From Carettochelys insculpta (taxonomy: Eukaryota > Chordata > Testudines > Carettochelyidae), in contig NC_134137.1 of assembly GCF_033958435.1 (NCBI RefSeq), forward strand, positions 109,316,501-109,380,500: 64,000 nucleotides of DNA. The letters run 5' to 3'. The notes beneath the pieces were generated by a model, which saw only the letters and a list, made by a program, of their open reading frames with translations, had not been told where the DNA came from and searched no databases. Below are positions 1 through 11,460 of this stretch, piece by piece. Position numbers and translations under genes: made by a program. Every line of letters begins with the position of its first letter. Within the stretch, counting starts at the first letter, position 1.

Positions 1-59
1 CCGTGCCATCAGATCCTTGGAATTTCTAAATGTTATATATGACAATTTTTTAAATTGAA

Positions 60-700
60 AAGTATTGCAGGCAGCGTGGAGGAATTCTATAGTAGACTTC
101 CTAAACACAAAAAGGGACTGATAACAAAACTAAAAATTATGAGTAGCTTAGGCCCAAGTGATTATGTCTTGATCCCATTTATGATGTGAAAGCAAAACAA
201 ATGTTATATATACACACACATACTTGGTGCTTCAACAGGGCCAGTTGCACAAAACAAATAGGAACCAGATCAGCTGTGAGGAAGAATGTAACTAGAAGAG
301 TGTGAATGATACCCAGGACTCATTTCAGACCTTCTCACTAAATGCTCCCAAAGCCACAATCCAACAATTGAGAAGGAGGTCAGTGATGGTTAACAAATTG
401 ACCCCTTTTAGAGGGGAACTGAAGACAGCTGTAAAAATATTTCTTTCTACAGCAAATGGAACAAAGGGGAATTTGATAATGACTATAAATTGTAGAAAAT
501 AGAGGGAAGCCAAGTAACACAGAGAACACTATGGGCAACAGAGTAAGAGCAATTAACCATTGGGCTGTGATGTGTTCTATATCACTGCTGATTTTTAATC
601 AGTATCAATTTTTTTTTCTGAGATCTGCTTGAGGGTGTATTATGGAGGCAATTTCATGGCCTGTGCTGTACTGGAGGTCAGACTAGATCACAACAGGCCT
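60..700 (+). mobile_element. CR1 LINE fragment (endonuclease-RT spacer plus 3' end)
   Basis: A decayed CR1 retrotransposon copy. The part around 120-170 reads like the end of the CR1 endonuclease domain (Ser-Leu-Gly-x-Ser-Asp). The stretch 60-560 parallels 16190-16770 of the large CR1 copy in this window, including the same 'CCCAAAGCCACAATC' block. Around 620-700 the sequence jumps to a CR1 3'-end-like segment (tggcctgtgctgtactggaggtcagactagat), so the RT region is missing by internal deletion. All frames are broken. The left boundary may lie before the window. Confidence 0.6.
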
Positions 701-1240
701 CAGAGGAAACAGCGGCAGATCTTCCTGAAGCCAGGGTGGGTAGGTCTGATTTTCCCTGTGCTTCTGGAAGCTTTCCAGCCAGAGGGTCCTAACTGCTAGT
801 CCCAGCTGGGCTGGACTTTCTCTTCCCCAGCTACAGGAAACTCTACAGCTGCAGCCTTCATATCCCAGCTCTGAAAGCAGTGCGGAAGTGAGGGACTCTG
901 AAGGCTGCACAGCCCCAGGGGTTTCTACAGCTGTGGGAGGTGCCGGAAGATGGGTCTGATCTCCCCACCAAGAGTGGTTGTTATGGGAAAGTCCTGTTCC
1001 TCCTCACCCCACCAGGACCAGCAGCTGGAACACAATGCCTGGTAGGCGTCACCAACTGGGCTGTCCCAGTGCTGCCTCTTCCATCTGCTCCCTCTGCATT
1101 AGCTAGATTTCATTGAGGGGGGATCTGATTTCACAGGCCGGGATGTGTTTTTCACAGCTGTGGTTTTGTCAGGGTCTGGTTACACTGATTATATTCAATG
1201 CCAGCTTTTAAAAATGAGAAAACAATAGATATGGAAATGT
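701..1240. other. Non-coding, possible old dispersed repeat
   Basis: No gene is visible. Around 1130-1180 the 'ttcacaggccgggatgtgtttttcacagctgtg' wording resembles the repeat at 62650-63185, so part of this may be an old copy of that family. I see no terminal repeats or target duplication. Confidence 0.25.
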
Positions 1241-1244
1241 ACCT

Positions 1245-1440
1245 ATCTCACAGAGCAGAAGGGACCTTCAGGGGTCATGGAGTCCCGTCCCCTGCCCTCC
1301 CAGCAGAACTTATCACCACCCTGGCAGATTTTTTTAAAATGTATTTCCCCCAGGTCCCTAAATGACCCCTTCAAGGGCTGAACTCACAACCCTGGGTTTA
1401 TCACTGAACTATCCCTCCTCTCTGTACCACTCTGTATGGA
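1245..1440 (-). mobile_element. Short CR1-type 3' end on the minus strand
   Basis: The plus strand reads 'cagaagggaccttcaggggtcatggagtcc', the reverse complement of the usual CR1 3' end (ggact...gaggtcccttc). It is followed by 'gggctgaactcacaaccctgggttt', which I remember as frequently attached to turtle CR1 ends and which has a weak resemblance to a tRNA B box. It is too short and decayed to code for anything. Confidence 0.5.
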
Positions 1441-1829
1441 GGGTTCTTGAACTATAGTATGCAGAAAACGGCTGGACAGTTCACTGTCTCATTACATAGC
1501 TATACATATATCATATGGAGCTAAAAATAACCACCCAAGTGTCTGCTGCCCAGTAAGTTGCAACCTTCGCAGTAAGAAATGCTAAGTTAAAACACAGTCA
1601 TTATGCAGTCGTCAGCCCCTCACGTGGAACCGTCGACATAAACCCTTTGCGCCCCAGGAGTGACTTCTGGCAACCAGACCTGATGCTGCTGTGGAGCAGC
1701 AGCTGCTCCTACTCTCCTGTCCCACCTCAAACCCTCCTTTACCATAGTTGATGCATAGTCGATTTAGGGCTAATGTTATCCTTATTTTAACAGGACTGTT
1801 CCATAAGTACAATTACCCACGTGCTTAAG
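1441..1829. other. No recognised feature
   Basis: AT-leaning non-coding sequence. I see no repeat, ORF of note or RNA gene. Confidence 0.4.
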
Positions 1830-2784
1830 TGTTCTCAGAACGAGACACACTTGGTGGCAGAACGGATTGGTAGGCTCCCCCAAGTTGTGTCAGCTCCACA
1901 GCTGTATGCCCCAGGTGCAGCAGAACATACGCAGTTCCACTTGCGAGGAATGTGAAGGGTTAAAACCATAGACACTGGGTCCCAGAGAGTCACTGGGAAA
2001 GCGTGAAGTGTTGGCAAGAAGCCAGGAGAGCCAATGAAAGCAGAGTGTGGTTTTTGGAATGGGAAGCAGGGCCTTCCTACTGCAGTCTGTGCGACCAGCA
2101 GAGCAGGAGAGAGGTGAATTGAGCCAGGAAATAAGGCATGGAGTTTCCAGTGACATCCATGCCTTGGGAAGGACTAAATACTAGAACAACAGATATGTTA
2201 GTAGAACAGGGAATGTTTAGTCAGATGGGATCAAGTTATTTTCTTTATTTTTGGGTTTGTTGGACTTTTCTGTGCTGAGCTTGTGTACCCTCCTGCCCAG
2301 GCCCAGCACCATCACTTTAAACTGAATCTCAGGGAAGAAATTCTCTGTGCTTTCATCTTTCGTTTTTCAGTTGCTCTGTAACATACAGAACCAAGTACTG
2401 TTTTACCAAGTATGTTTTCTTAATAAAAACCTTTATAGGATCTTGATCTGATTCCTGTGTCCAGGATGGCAGAATGTTCTGTGTGCATGTGGTTAAGACT
2501 GCAATGTCAGCTACTAAAAGAATTATAGTGTGTTTTCAAATTCTTTCCAGAAGGAAGGTTAAAGAGCTTGAGGGTACCCTACAGAAAGACATTCCCAAAT
2601 GTGTCTTTCTGGGTTCTCAAAGGGGGATTTTGCATTGGGGTGGTGACTGCAAGCCATCCAAGGTCAGAGAATCGGTGACCTTGGGGAGTTTTTAAACAGA
2701 AGCCTTTAGGAGCAGGGTATTTTAAAGTCTCCTGTAGCCCAAGCTTCTGCACTTGAAGTGCCAGAGTGGGGAACAGCCTGGTCA
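1830..2784 (+). mobile_element. Probable Gypsy/ERV-type LTR (3' part well formed)
   Basis: An AATAAA-type polyadenylation signal lies near 2421, followed by about 360 bp ending in 'ccagagtggggaacagcctggtca'. This resembles a turtle LTR ending that I remember (soft recall). The sequence is non-coding, and small ORFs here are chance frames. I could not find a clean 5' TG or a target duplication, so the left border is a guess and the element may be a truncated solo LTR. Confidence 0.4.
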
Positions 2785-3400
2785 CTATTGAAATGAAAGC
2801 ATTCTACTGTCCATATGCCCATGTTTGAATTGAACCTGGATGCTCACAGTTCATTCCCATTTGATATATTATGTTATATAGTATCCAGATGCAAGCATTC
2901 TAGAAACATTGGAGAGACAGGGCAGCTTGCAAGGCAGACTGGATATCAATATGGCCCCTTTTTGTCTTGAGAGATGGTGGTTTGCAGCGCTGGTGAGGAT
3001 CTATGGGCAGTGTTTGAGTCTGCATCTTCTCTCATGGTTTATTCTCCCCATATTGGGTTTGCACGGCCAATTGCAATAACCGCATGTCAGTCTATTTCTG
3101 AATCCTTGAGTCTGAGAGTTTTTCCTTCTAAGATGAAGTTCTTTTGTGTGGCTTGCACATACACTACCGAAGGATGATGTGCCCTGTTGCAGAATGGATA
3201 TCAGCACTGAACCATAATCAGGAGAAGAAACAGACAGAGAAGTGAATCTGTTAAAAATAGGAAAGCTGGATAATATAAGAGCTGAGCTGTTACAAGCTGG
3301 CAGAGAAATGCAATCACATTAGAAAAAATAACTAAAAGGGGATGGGAAAAAAATGAGGTACTGGATGATTTATAAGCTTGTTATTAGTGTGGAGAAATAC
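2785..3400. other. No recognised feature
   Basis: Non-coding sequence without visible repeats or conserved frames. The last part may belong to the LINE fragment that follows. Confidence 0.35.
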
Positions 3401-3404
3401 CATG

Positions 3405-3645
3405 ATTAAAGTAACTGTCAACAGATTAAGACTAGTTTGAGAAGAAGTAGTAAATCAAGAAGAGCGTAGCTTCAGACCAGGCTGAACTTTCATTGATCAG
3501 ATATTCACGCTTTGAAGGTTTATGGAGGAAACAAAAGCAAGAGAGAAAATTAAAGATCCTGGCTATTTTCATCCTATTGACAAAGGCATTTGATTTAGTT
3601 TGGAGGGAAGCATTACGGAATGTAGTAAAATCATATTAAGTTTGT
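3405..3645 (+). mobile_element. LINE reverse-transcriptase fragment, not CR1-like
   Basis: Reading with one frameshift gives 'SFRPG*TFIDQIFTL' (about 3468-3515) and then 'LAIFILLTKAFDLVWREAL' (about 3560-3616). The first part matches the fingers-region signature (GFRxGRSxxDQIFTLR) and the second the palm motif-A region (F-x-D-x-x-KAFD) of non-LTR retrotransposon RTs. The wording differs from the CR1 RTs elsewhere in the window, so this is probably another clade (RTE-, L2- or Rex-like). The motif-A aspartate is lost (LLTKAFD where the family has an Asp). It is a short fossil with stops and at least one frameshift. Confidence 0.5.
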
Positions 3646-3749
3646 CACACTGAGCGAAGTGGTTCACAACCATGAATGCCAACCTCAGGGCGGACTGTGA
3701 AAAGCAGAGCAGACAGTCCAAACTGGTGGTACTTTCTATACTTAGATTT

Positions 3750-4143
3750 CATGGAATCATAGAACACTAGAGCTGGAAGGGACCTCAAGAGGTTATCGAG
3801 TCCAGTCCCTTACCCTCACAGCAGGACCAAGCACGATCTAGACCATCCCTGACAGATGTCTATGTAACCTGCTCTTAAATATCTCCAGTGATGGAGATTC
3901 CACAACCTCCCTACATAGTTTATTCCAGTGTTTAACCTCCCTGACAGAAAGTTTTACCCAATGTCCAACTTAAACCTCCCTTGCTGCAGTTTAAGCCCAT
4001 TGCTCCTTGTCCTATCCTCAAAGGCCAAGGGGAACAGTTTTTCTCCCTCCTCCTTGTAACACTCTTCAAGGTACTTGAAAATGGCTATCATGTCCCGTCC
4101 CAGTCTTCTCTTTTCTAGACTGAACAAGCTCACTTTCACCCAG
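3750..4143 (-). mobile_element. CR1 LINE 3' end, minus strand
   Basis: The plus strand begins 'ggaatcatagaacactagag' and continues with 'gctggaagggacctcaagagg', the reverse complement of the CR1 3' terminus. It continues through the classic 'gatggagattccacaacctccct' block to 'tagactgaacaagctcactttcaccca', the C-terminal coding end of CR1 ORF2. About 390 bp survive, typical of 5'-truncated CR1 copies. The 61-codon minus ORF inside it (3954-4139) is a remnant of ORF2's C-terminus. Confidence 0.85.
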
Positions 4144-4999
4144 CCAGTAACCAGTGTGGACTCCTAAAGCACTATAGCAGCCTTACCATGGCATCACAGA
4201 GAGTCCCATTGAGCTCTCCAGTCTATCTTACCACCCAGGCCAGCTGGCCTTATTGATAGTTGGTTGCTTGCATTCCTGAAGACCAGTCACTTATCTCAAG
4301 ACAATTTGTACATCAGATTTCACACCAGAGACAATACCAGGGTTTGAATTTATAGTAAACTAGCTCAAAGGTCATTAACTAGGAAAAAGAAATGAGAATC
4401 TGATTTACAGGTTGTAACAGGCAAATATATATACACAAATGAATTATAGTCTAAGGTTCCAAAAGCTCAGAGTTATGGGAATCTGTTTGTATTGAATGCC
4501 TTTCAGGGCTGATCCAAAATGATTCTGGGATGTCTGCTTCTATTTTGTAGCACTGTGAGAGGCCAAGGCACGAAACAGATAAAAAAGTTTTTGCTCCCAC
4601 TATCTTTATTTCCTTCTTCCAGGTTTCAACCCTTTTGCATGTAGCCTCTTCCTGGGTGTTCTGTGCAATTAGCAAAATCTTTTTATTGTGATGTTTCACA
4701 ACGACCTGTTTAGCTTTGATAATCCTTTCTGATGTGCAACAAGTAATGGCTTTCCTAGGGATTTAGCATTTGCACCGAGGTATAGTTTTCTTCTTGTTTC
4801 ATGAATCAGGTGTGAAGACTCCTGCAGTGAAAAATTTGCAGAATTAGTGCAAAATTAGACAATTGGTTCAAGTCAAAATTTGGTGGAAGAAAAGGGGGAA
4901 TGGCCTATTAAGTACTGGTATGTTTTATGTTTTGACAAACTTCAGTGCTATGATATCTGGAGCCTAGGGCTCCTGGTAGGGCTGTCCTAGGCCACGGTC
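4144..4999. other. No recognised feature
   Basis: Non-coding, AT-leaning sequence. The 82-codon minus frame at 4451-4699 has no recognisable motif and looks like chance. Confidence 0.35.
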
Positions 5000-5540
5000 A
5001 TCCCAGGGAAGTACAGGACCCCAGGCAACCCCACCCCTCCAGTGCCCTATGTAGGGGGCCCAGGCAATCCCCTGACACAGGTCTCACCCCATCCTACTCC
5101 ACCCCTTTCCCCAACCATATTCCTGCTCCTTCCTGCCTCTTCCTGCCCCTGGTCCATCCCCGTGCTTGAAGTCCCTTCCCTGAACAATGCAAGCCGGGGA
5201 TTACTGGGGGGGCCTGGCAGGGAGCAGTAGCAGAGATAATGTTAAGTGGAGTGCCCAGAGGCTAGGTTGCTCTGCTTTCTGCGGCCATGGTGAAGTGGAA
5301 TGCAGTGGGCTGGGAGAGCATGCAGGGCAGAGCAGAGCAGAGCAGGCTGATGGGTACTTGGCTCCGGCTGCCCCAGTGGGGTGGGAGGTGTTGACCCCTG
5401 CTCTCCCCCTGTACCAGGCCCTCCCAGTAATCCCCATGGCTTGTGGGTAACAGGTGAATCGTCCCATCCATAGAACAGTTGAGGCAGCTATAGGCGGCCC
5501 CCCAAAACTCATGAAAGCCCCAAAATGATCTTGAGAACAT
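5000..5540. repeat. GC-rich dispersed repeat, related to 56040-56640
   Basis: This block contains 'ggggggcctggcagggagcagtagcag', a short run of GAGCA units near 5325-5345, and an ending 'ggcggccccccaaaac'. The same order of blocks (ggggggcctgg..., gcagagcagagcag, ...caggccccccaaagc) occurs at 56160-56465, so both are copies of one dispersed repeat. The overlapping ORFs on both strands are products of GC-rich composition. I cannot classify the element. Confidence 0.45.
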
Positions 5541-5610
5541 TGCCTAGATTAGGGATATGTGGACCTGGGGGTTGTGTCAGGTAAACATCTGGTGGTTAGG
5601 CATAAAACAC

Positions 5611-5992
5611 ATAGAATCATAGAATCCTAGGGCTGGAAGGGACCTCACAGCCCCCTGCCTAAAGCACGATCAACCCCAACTAAAACATCCCAGCCCGGAC
5701 TTTGCCAAACCAAGACTTAGAAACCTCTAGGGATGGAGATTCTACCACCTCTCTCGATAAAGCATTCCAGTGCTTCACCACACTCCTGGTGAGACAATTT
5801 TTCCTAACATTCAACCTACACCTCCATTACTGTAACTTGAGACTATTGCTGCTTGTTCTGCCATCCGTCTCTACTGAGAACAGCTTCTCCCCATCCTCTT
5901 TAGAGCCCCCCCTTCAGGAAGTTGAAGGCTGCTATCAAATCACCCCTCAATCCTTCAGGCCCAGCCTAAAAAGGTGACGTAGACCCATGTCA
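5611..5992 (-). mobile_element. CR1 LINE 3' end, minus strand
   Basis: It starts with the CR1 terminal 'agaatcatagaatcctaggg' and continues 'ctggaagggacctcacagcc'. It includes the 'gatggagattctaccacctctct' block and ends in coding-derived sequence 'gaaggctgctatcaaatcacccctcaatc', the reverse complement of the region encoding the CR1 ORF2 C-terminus. It is a 5'-truncated copy of about 380 bp. The subfamily differs from the copy at 3750-4143. Confidence 0.85.
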
Positions 5993-6320
5993 TGGGCTCA
6001 CAAAACTTATAGGAAGTGGGCGAATCCCTTGCTTGGGGTAGCTAACCCCCAGCCCTGCCCCTTCTGCATCCATCGGAACACAGTCCCAGTGTGGCAGTTG
6101 GCCCCTGCCCCAGGCATGGATCCCCACCCCAGAGCACTAGTCAGCACAGAACTAGCCTCTTCCTCTACCCCTCCTATGGGCCCAGGGCACCAGAGATCTG
6201 GTCAATACACACCAAGCCTGCCTCAGAGCACCAAAGTGCTGGAAAGCTGAGCAGCATGGCGAGGGTGAACATATTTCCTGAGGCCAAATATGGGACACCC
6301 TGGTGGGTACAGCTCCCTGG
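5993..6320. other. GC-rich lead-in to the 60-bp minisatellite
   Basis: Pro/Gln-like composition in all frames and no recognisable motif. It probably belongs to the same repeat unit as the tandem array that follows. Confidence 0.3.
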
Positions 6321-6740
6321 CTGCCCCACACCTCAGGGTGCCGGAAAGGGGGCTGCTGCCCCAGTGGGGGACCTCCCCAGCTGCCCCACGCTTGGGGGCA
6401 CCAGGAACGGGGCTGCTGCCCCTGCAGTGGACCTCCCCGGCTGACCCACACCTCGGGGCACCAGGAATGGAGCTGGCACCCCTCGGGAGACCTCCCCACC
6501 TGCTCCGTGCCTTGGGGCACCAGGAATGGGGCTGCTGCCCCTGTGGAAGACCTCTCCAGTTGTCTCACACCTCAGGGCACGGGAAGGGGGCAGCAGCCAT
6601 GCCAGTGCTCTTCCTGGCTCCCCCAAGCAGTGGGGAGTTGGGAACCAGTTGGCAGCCATGTCGGTGTGGCTTGCCCAGCTGCAGGGAGGTGGGAACTTAC
6701 GGTCCTTGTGATGGTTCTCCCAGCTCCCACAGGGTGCGGG
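6321..6740. repeat. 60-bp minisatellite array, about seven units
   Basis: Imperfect tandem units begin at about 6321, 6381, 6441, 6500, 6560, 6618 and 6679. Each reads roughly CTGCCCCACACCTCGGGGCA, then CCAGGAATGGGGCTGCTGCC, then CCTGTGGGAGACCTCCCCAG. The first four units are the best preserved. Because 60 is a multiple of three, a stop-free unit keeps several frames open at once. That explains the long overlapping ORFs on both strands here (for example 6303-7019 plus and 6152-6568 minus), whose products are themselves 20-residue repeats. Confidence 0.85.
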
Positions 6741-7190
6741 GAGCCAGGAACTGGGCCAAGCTGCGGGGAGTCAGGAACCAGGAGGCAGCCACCCCAATGG
6801 CAGGGCCCCATGCTGGCTCCATCTCCTGTGTGGCTGAAGAGCACGAGTATGTACTCTCTGTGCAGCAGGAGGCCTGAATATGGGGCAATTAGCCCCTTTG
6901 TTAAAATAAATTGGAATGCCTTCCTGGCAGCTGAAATACAGGGATGTCCTGGACAAGATGGGATGGATGGTCACCCTAAGCATGGCCCCTCCCCAGCCTC
7001 CTTGGCCTGCATCACTTAACCTGAGACCCAACCAGCTTGCCCCAACTCCTTTGAAGCTCCCCCTGCACCAAACTGCCAGCCCCAGCTCAGGGCAAGCCAT
7101 ATGGCCAGAGCAGCTCCAGCCCCAGCACAGGTCAGGCAGCACAGCTGGAGTCCTAGCATGGAGCAGAGCAGTGTAAGGTGAAGTGTGGGG
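6741..7190. other. GC-rich non-coding sequence after the minisatellite
   Basis: Pro/Gly-rich frames continue from the array without recognisable domains. There is a short echo of the unit near 6724-6790 (gcggggagccaggaac). I see no gene. Confidence 0.3.
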
Positions 7191-8284
7191 GAATGATATT
7201 GTGTGATCTAGAATTCAAATCTTGTATTTAGAGCACAGATGACTGCGTAACTGAAACCATTGTTTGAATTAATAATGATGGTCTTCATTACCTTGGAAAA
7301 ATGGTGTATTCAACTTGGATGTACAACTACTTTGTCTTCTTGGCATTTACTGTATCCTGGAAACGTGACAAGTGTTGAAATACAGCAGAACTCAAGTTGC
7401 AGAACAAGGAAAATCTCATATGCACTTAGCAGGCTTGTTAGGTGGCAAAGGTTCCAAGAAGGAGGAGTTTAAAAGAGATGTATTTTAGCTGCTTGATAGA
7501 TCAGAGTAGATGGTCACAGGCAAATGCCGAGAGCCGCATGAGACAAAATGTGAAAGAGATGCTGAACATTCACTAATTTTACACAGAGATTTGAGTAGAG
7601 CATGTGCAAAACAATAGTGGGAAAAATATGCCATTGTAGTTGTAAAATATACTCGTAAAAAGAGTTTTCCTGTCGTTGCCATTATTGTTATTTTTTACAT
7701 GCTGAGCACCACCACAGACATACCTGTCCAGAAAGGTGAAGGTCTTCCAAATAATAATAATGTTACTTACTACAGGCATGCTCCTAAATTGCCAAGGAGA
7801 CCAGATGCTGCGCTAAAAGAACACTTCAACAACAGAAAAGCACTTACACCATCTATAATGTTCCTTTTAAACATTCTCGGAAGGTCTGTGATGAACCTGT
7901 TTGCAGAAAGGAGTCAATACTTGATATGGGCATTAGATGGGGAAACAGTATAAACTGCTGTTTAAGGTGCTCTGACCTCAGAATTTGGATCACATTCACT
8001 CTTGCTCATTGTAGAATGAGTCACCCACTGTCCCTGACACAGGATTTATGTCATTACTTGTGATTGGTTCCCAAGGATAGCTGTGGAATTATTTCTCTTA
8101 GTTGACAGGCATAAACATCCCCATGACCTCAGACAAACAGAGACAGCGCAGCAGAAAGACATTTTAAATGTGAGAAGGACAAAAGGAAATATGAGCTTCT
8201 GTGCACAACAATGCCAGTTCTGTAAAAGAAAGGTGAATGCTGTTTGAATCAATACTTGGGTCACAGGCAGAGGCATCCCTATTT
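7191..8284. other. No recognised feature
   Basis: About 1.1 kb of AT-leaning sequence with only short ORFs. I recognise no repeat. Confidence 0.35.
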
Positions 8285-8289
8285 GGGAC

Positions 8290-8723
8290 TGTAGGGTGCG
8301 AGAAGCCTTTGCAGTCCGACCCCTCTGTGAATCCTCAGGAGAATTCCAAACAGACCAGTCTGTGCAAGGTGAAAAGCTGCAAAACAACTAACCCTGCCAT
8401 GGGAGCTACTGCAGAACAAGGTGCGCTTGCCAAGACTTCAAGGCTATGCTGGCAGTAGGCCACAAGAGACAGTGATAAGGAATGCATAGGCAATTTTAGG
8501 CAATCTTATGTTAATGAGTTCAGCTTTATCAGCTAGTGTTAGGAGGCCTGTTACTGAGCCTCTCCCTGAGCAAAGCTCCGATGTGTCGGGTTTTCCCCCA
8601 CTGGTGACTGCAGCGTCTCCGGGGCTCCTGTCGTGGGTGTCACACGCTTGCAATAAACCAAATACAGCACTCGCCTTCTGGGTGCAGCCTCGTTTCTGGG
8701 GAACCCGAGCCTGGTTGGCTACA
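8290..8723 (+). mobile_element. Solo LTR (434 bp) with 5-bp target duplication
   Basis: It begins TGTAGGGTGCGAG and ends GGTTGGCTACA, so the ends form a short inverted repeat (TGTAG/CTACA), as in LTRs. It is flanked by GGGAC at 8285-8289 and at 8724-8728, a 5-bp target-site duplication. A polyadenylation signal lies at 8652-8657, giving the plus orientation. No internal region follows, so this is a solo LTR left by recombination of a retrovirus-like element. The ORFs inside are chance frames. Confidence 0.85.
8652..8657 (+). terminator. Polyadenylation signal of the solo LTR
   Basis: AATAAA, 66 bp before the LTR's 3' end. This is the expected place for the R-region polyadenylation hexamer in a retroviral-type LTR. 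Confidence 0.6.
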
Positions 8724-8728
8724 GGGAC

Positions 8729-9131
8729 TGCTCAAGGAGCTGTGCAACTTAGAGCAGTCCTTGACACTACTTGAATTGTTGACACCCTGGAATAGCTGCA
8801 TATGTAGCCCATAACAGCTGTAGTGTAAGTGCTGAGGCTGCTTCCCTGCTTTCTCTGACAGGCTCCCTTCTGGTCTGGCTGTGCATCATAGCTGCCTCAT
8901 ACGCTGGGTGGTACAGGAGGGAAGCATACATCTACCTACATCGTGCCTTTGTTGCCCTTGAATTCCCCAGGGGGCTGCTTTACCCAATCCATGCCTCTTT
9001 ATGCTATTGGAATGGTGCAAAGGGGACATACCTGTTCCTATATATCCCAAACAGAGGAAAGCATCTGCTGTGCATTGTTTATTGATTGTCTTCCATACAG
9101 CAGATTAGTTCAATTTGACTCTGGAACATTT
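8729..9131. other. No recognised feature
   Basis: Non-coding sequence. I see no repeat boundaries or motifs. Confidence 0.35.
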
Positions 9132-9415
9132 TATTAGAGTAAAAGCCATGTTATCTGGTACTTGGATAACTGCCCTAAGTTCTGCTATCTGGCACCAAGA
9201 CCCATGAGTCTGCTTGCCTGGTGGCTGCAGGGTGGCTGTCCTGCCAGTAGCTGTGGAGAATGGCATCCCGGGGAAGCCATCATCCCAGCTTGGACCGGTT
9301 TTCCTGCCAGAGCCCAGTTCCCTGTCAGGGCCGGCAGTGGAGCTAGCTCTCAAATAACCCTAAGAACTGACTATCCGGCAATCCCCATTCGCAGCAATGC
9401 TGGATAATCAAGCTT
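9132..9415. mobile_element. Possible pogo/Tigger-like MITE
   Basis: The block has repeated 'ctatctggcacc', 'ctatccggcaatcc' and 'gctggataatcaagc' wording near both ends, typical of pogo/Tigger-type short elements and similar in style to 60153-60757. The terminal repeats are degraded and I could not define a TA duplication. Confidence 0.35.
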
Positions 9416-10890
9416 GTGTGTGTTTTGCTATCATAAGTTTTCACTCAATGTGACAATGTCACATTCATACTATTATGCTGTCTAATTTAGATTGGTTACT
9501 TGCTATGTATGAATTCAAAATAAGGACAAGGGTCTGCATTTTTAATCAAAGTTTGGGCAGATAGAGGGCAGGGAGTGGGGGTGGAGATGGGAGAAAGGGG
9601 AACCAAAAACCCACCCATGAAACTGGACAGTTAAAATATTAGTAATTTAGCTGCCATTCCCTTTATATCTGTGTGGTTTCATTGTGCTTGATTTCTTTGA
9701 CTTTATCAAGTCTACAGCTTACAAGTCACTAGGTTCGAACTAACAAAAGGTCAAACCTGCAAGTATGAGTTGGTCATGGGACTTTCCTTACTCCTTTAAT
9801 AGAGTGAAAATGTGTAGAATCTCCCTAGAAATCACAGCTCGCCAACATGAGGGAAGTTACCCAGAGAAAAGGGACTTGGTTTAATGCCTCTGCAAAATAC
9901 ATTATAGATGTAAAGAACCAAAAGGCACAATTTTGAAAGACCAGCATGGAAGACAGAAGCCAGTGTTTTACATTTCACTTCTCCTAGTGAAAATACACAC
10001 ACACGTAGTTAGTATTCTTGAAGAAGCAATATGCCTCTCAGTTAGTATTAACAGCTAACCTGAACTCACCAAAGCAGCAATGCTGTCATCTAACAGCAGA
10101 CAACTTGTTTTGTTTTGTAGAGGTGGTTTGGAGATTTGAAAATTCTACTTAAGAGACCAATATGGAGGAATCACCCAGCTGCAGGAAGGATTTCAGCTGA
10201 TACAAATGGTACTATTAATGATTGATGTAGGAGCACACATTTTAGACTAGAGTTTAATTAGGTAAGTGTTGCAGATTGTTTTGGTTGAAATAACTTGATG
10301 GGACATAAAGCTATTATGTGGCTTCACATCAACTGGGTCTCTTGTGAGCTGAAACAGGACTGAGATAGAAGGAAATGCACTCATGACATTTTTTTTGAAG
10401 ATGAGTCACTGGAACTATTTTTTAATAAAAAGGGCATGACACTTTTTCATTAGTTTTGTGGGTGGATTGATTGCTCATGAAAGTGAGGCATGAATAGTAC
10501 TGACTTGGGTCAAAACGAATGCAGGTAGGTATTGTATAAGCTTCCCTTCACACAGGTCTGGCAGTAGTTTGGAAATCTCCTCGTATTCCAATCCTGATTA
10601 TCATGCCAAGTGGCATCTGCCTACTGAACCAAACTCTGTAGTATATTTTGCTCTGGACAAATGCCCAGAAAGGATTGAAATGAAGAAACCACACCCATGT
10701 CTGCATATGACCAAAGCAGAATTTGAATAAGTTACATACTTTAAATTATTATTGCTTGTACTTAATATGATAAATCCATGCCCAAAGGAGGTTATGGTCT
10801 AAGCCCCCTTCATTGTATAAACAGTGCATAGGCAGATTGCATTAGCCAATGTAAGGCTGTGTTTTTCCAATAAAATTACATAGGTATTAC
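9416..10890. other. No recognised feature
   Basis: About 1.5 kb of AT-rich sequence with no ORF of note, only a short CA run near 9994. It may contain very old repeats or regulatory DNA that I cannot recognise. Confidence 0.35.
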
Positions 10891-11460
10891 TTAGACTATG
10901 TCTACACTGTGAGATAATATTGATTTTAAGTTATTTAGCCTGATTTTACCAAATGCCTGTATTCACTGTAAATTCCGTTAGCTTGGTTTATGGTGCACTA
11001 AAATTGACATAATATCCATATCATAATATTGTAGTAACCTGTTGGGTGTAGTGTTCAGTTTGAATTTAAAATTCCAAATGAAGGGTAATAAGGTAGCGCC
11101 ATGTCTTTAAATCAAATTCCTTAACCTCCAGAGATGTCCTGTATGTGCCCCACAATGACCTGCAGTTCTCCGCTCTGGCCTCTTACATCCCCACTGCTCT
11201 CAGGTGTGTAGGAATTAGGCAACAGGAATGCTGTTTCATTTTGGCACCTGGAAGCCTATGGCTGTAGGGTCATGAGAGGCTGAAAAATCTTTCATTCTTT
11301 CTGTGCTGTTAGCGCAGCTGTGAGGTCTGTGGTTCTGTGTCCACCTCTCCTAGCTGTCTTTTTTTTTCTGCGCTGCCTGGCGCCAGCTGCTGCCCCCTCC
11401 CCAATCATGTGGCAGCTAGGCTGTGAGTGGGGGTCTTCCTTGTATGGTAGGACGAGGAAC

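Noticed and set aside
1370..1430. tRNA gene
   Set aside because: There is only a B-box-like phrase next to a CR1 end, with no A box at the right distance and no cloverleaf.
6303..7019. 238-codon plus ORF as a Pro/Gly-rich protein gene
   Set aside because: It is created by the 60-bp minisatellite. Other frames on both strands are equally open.
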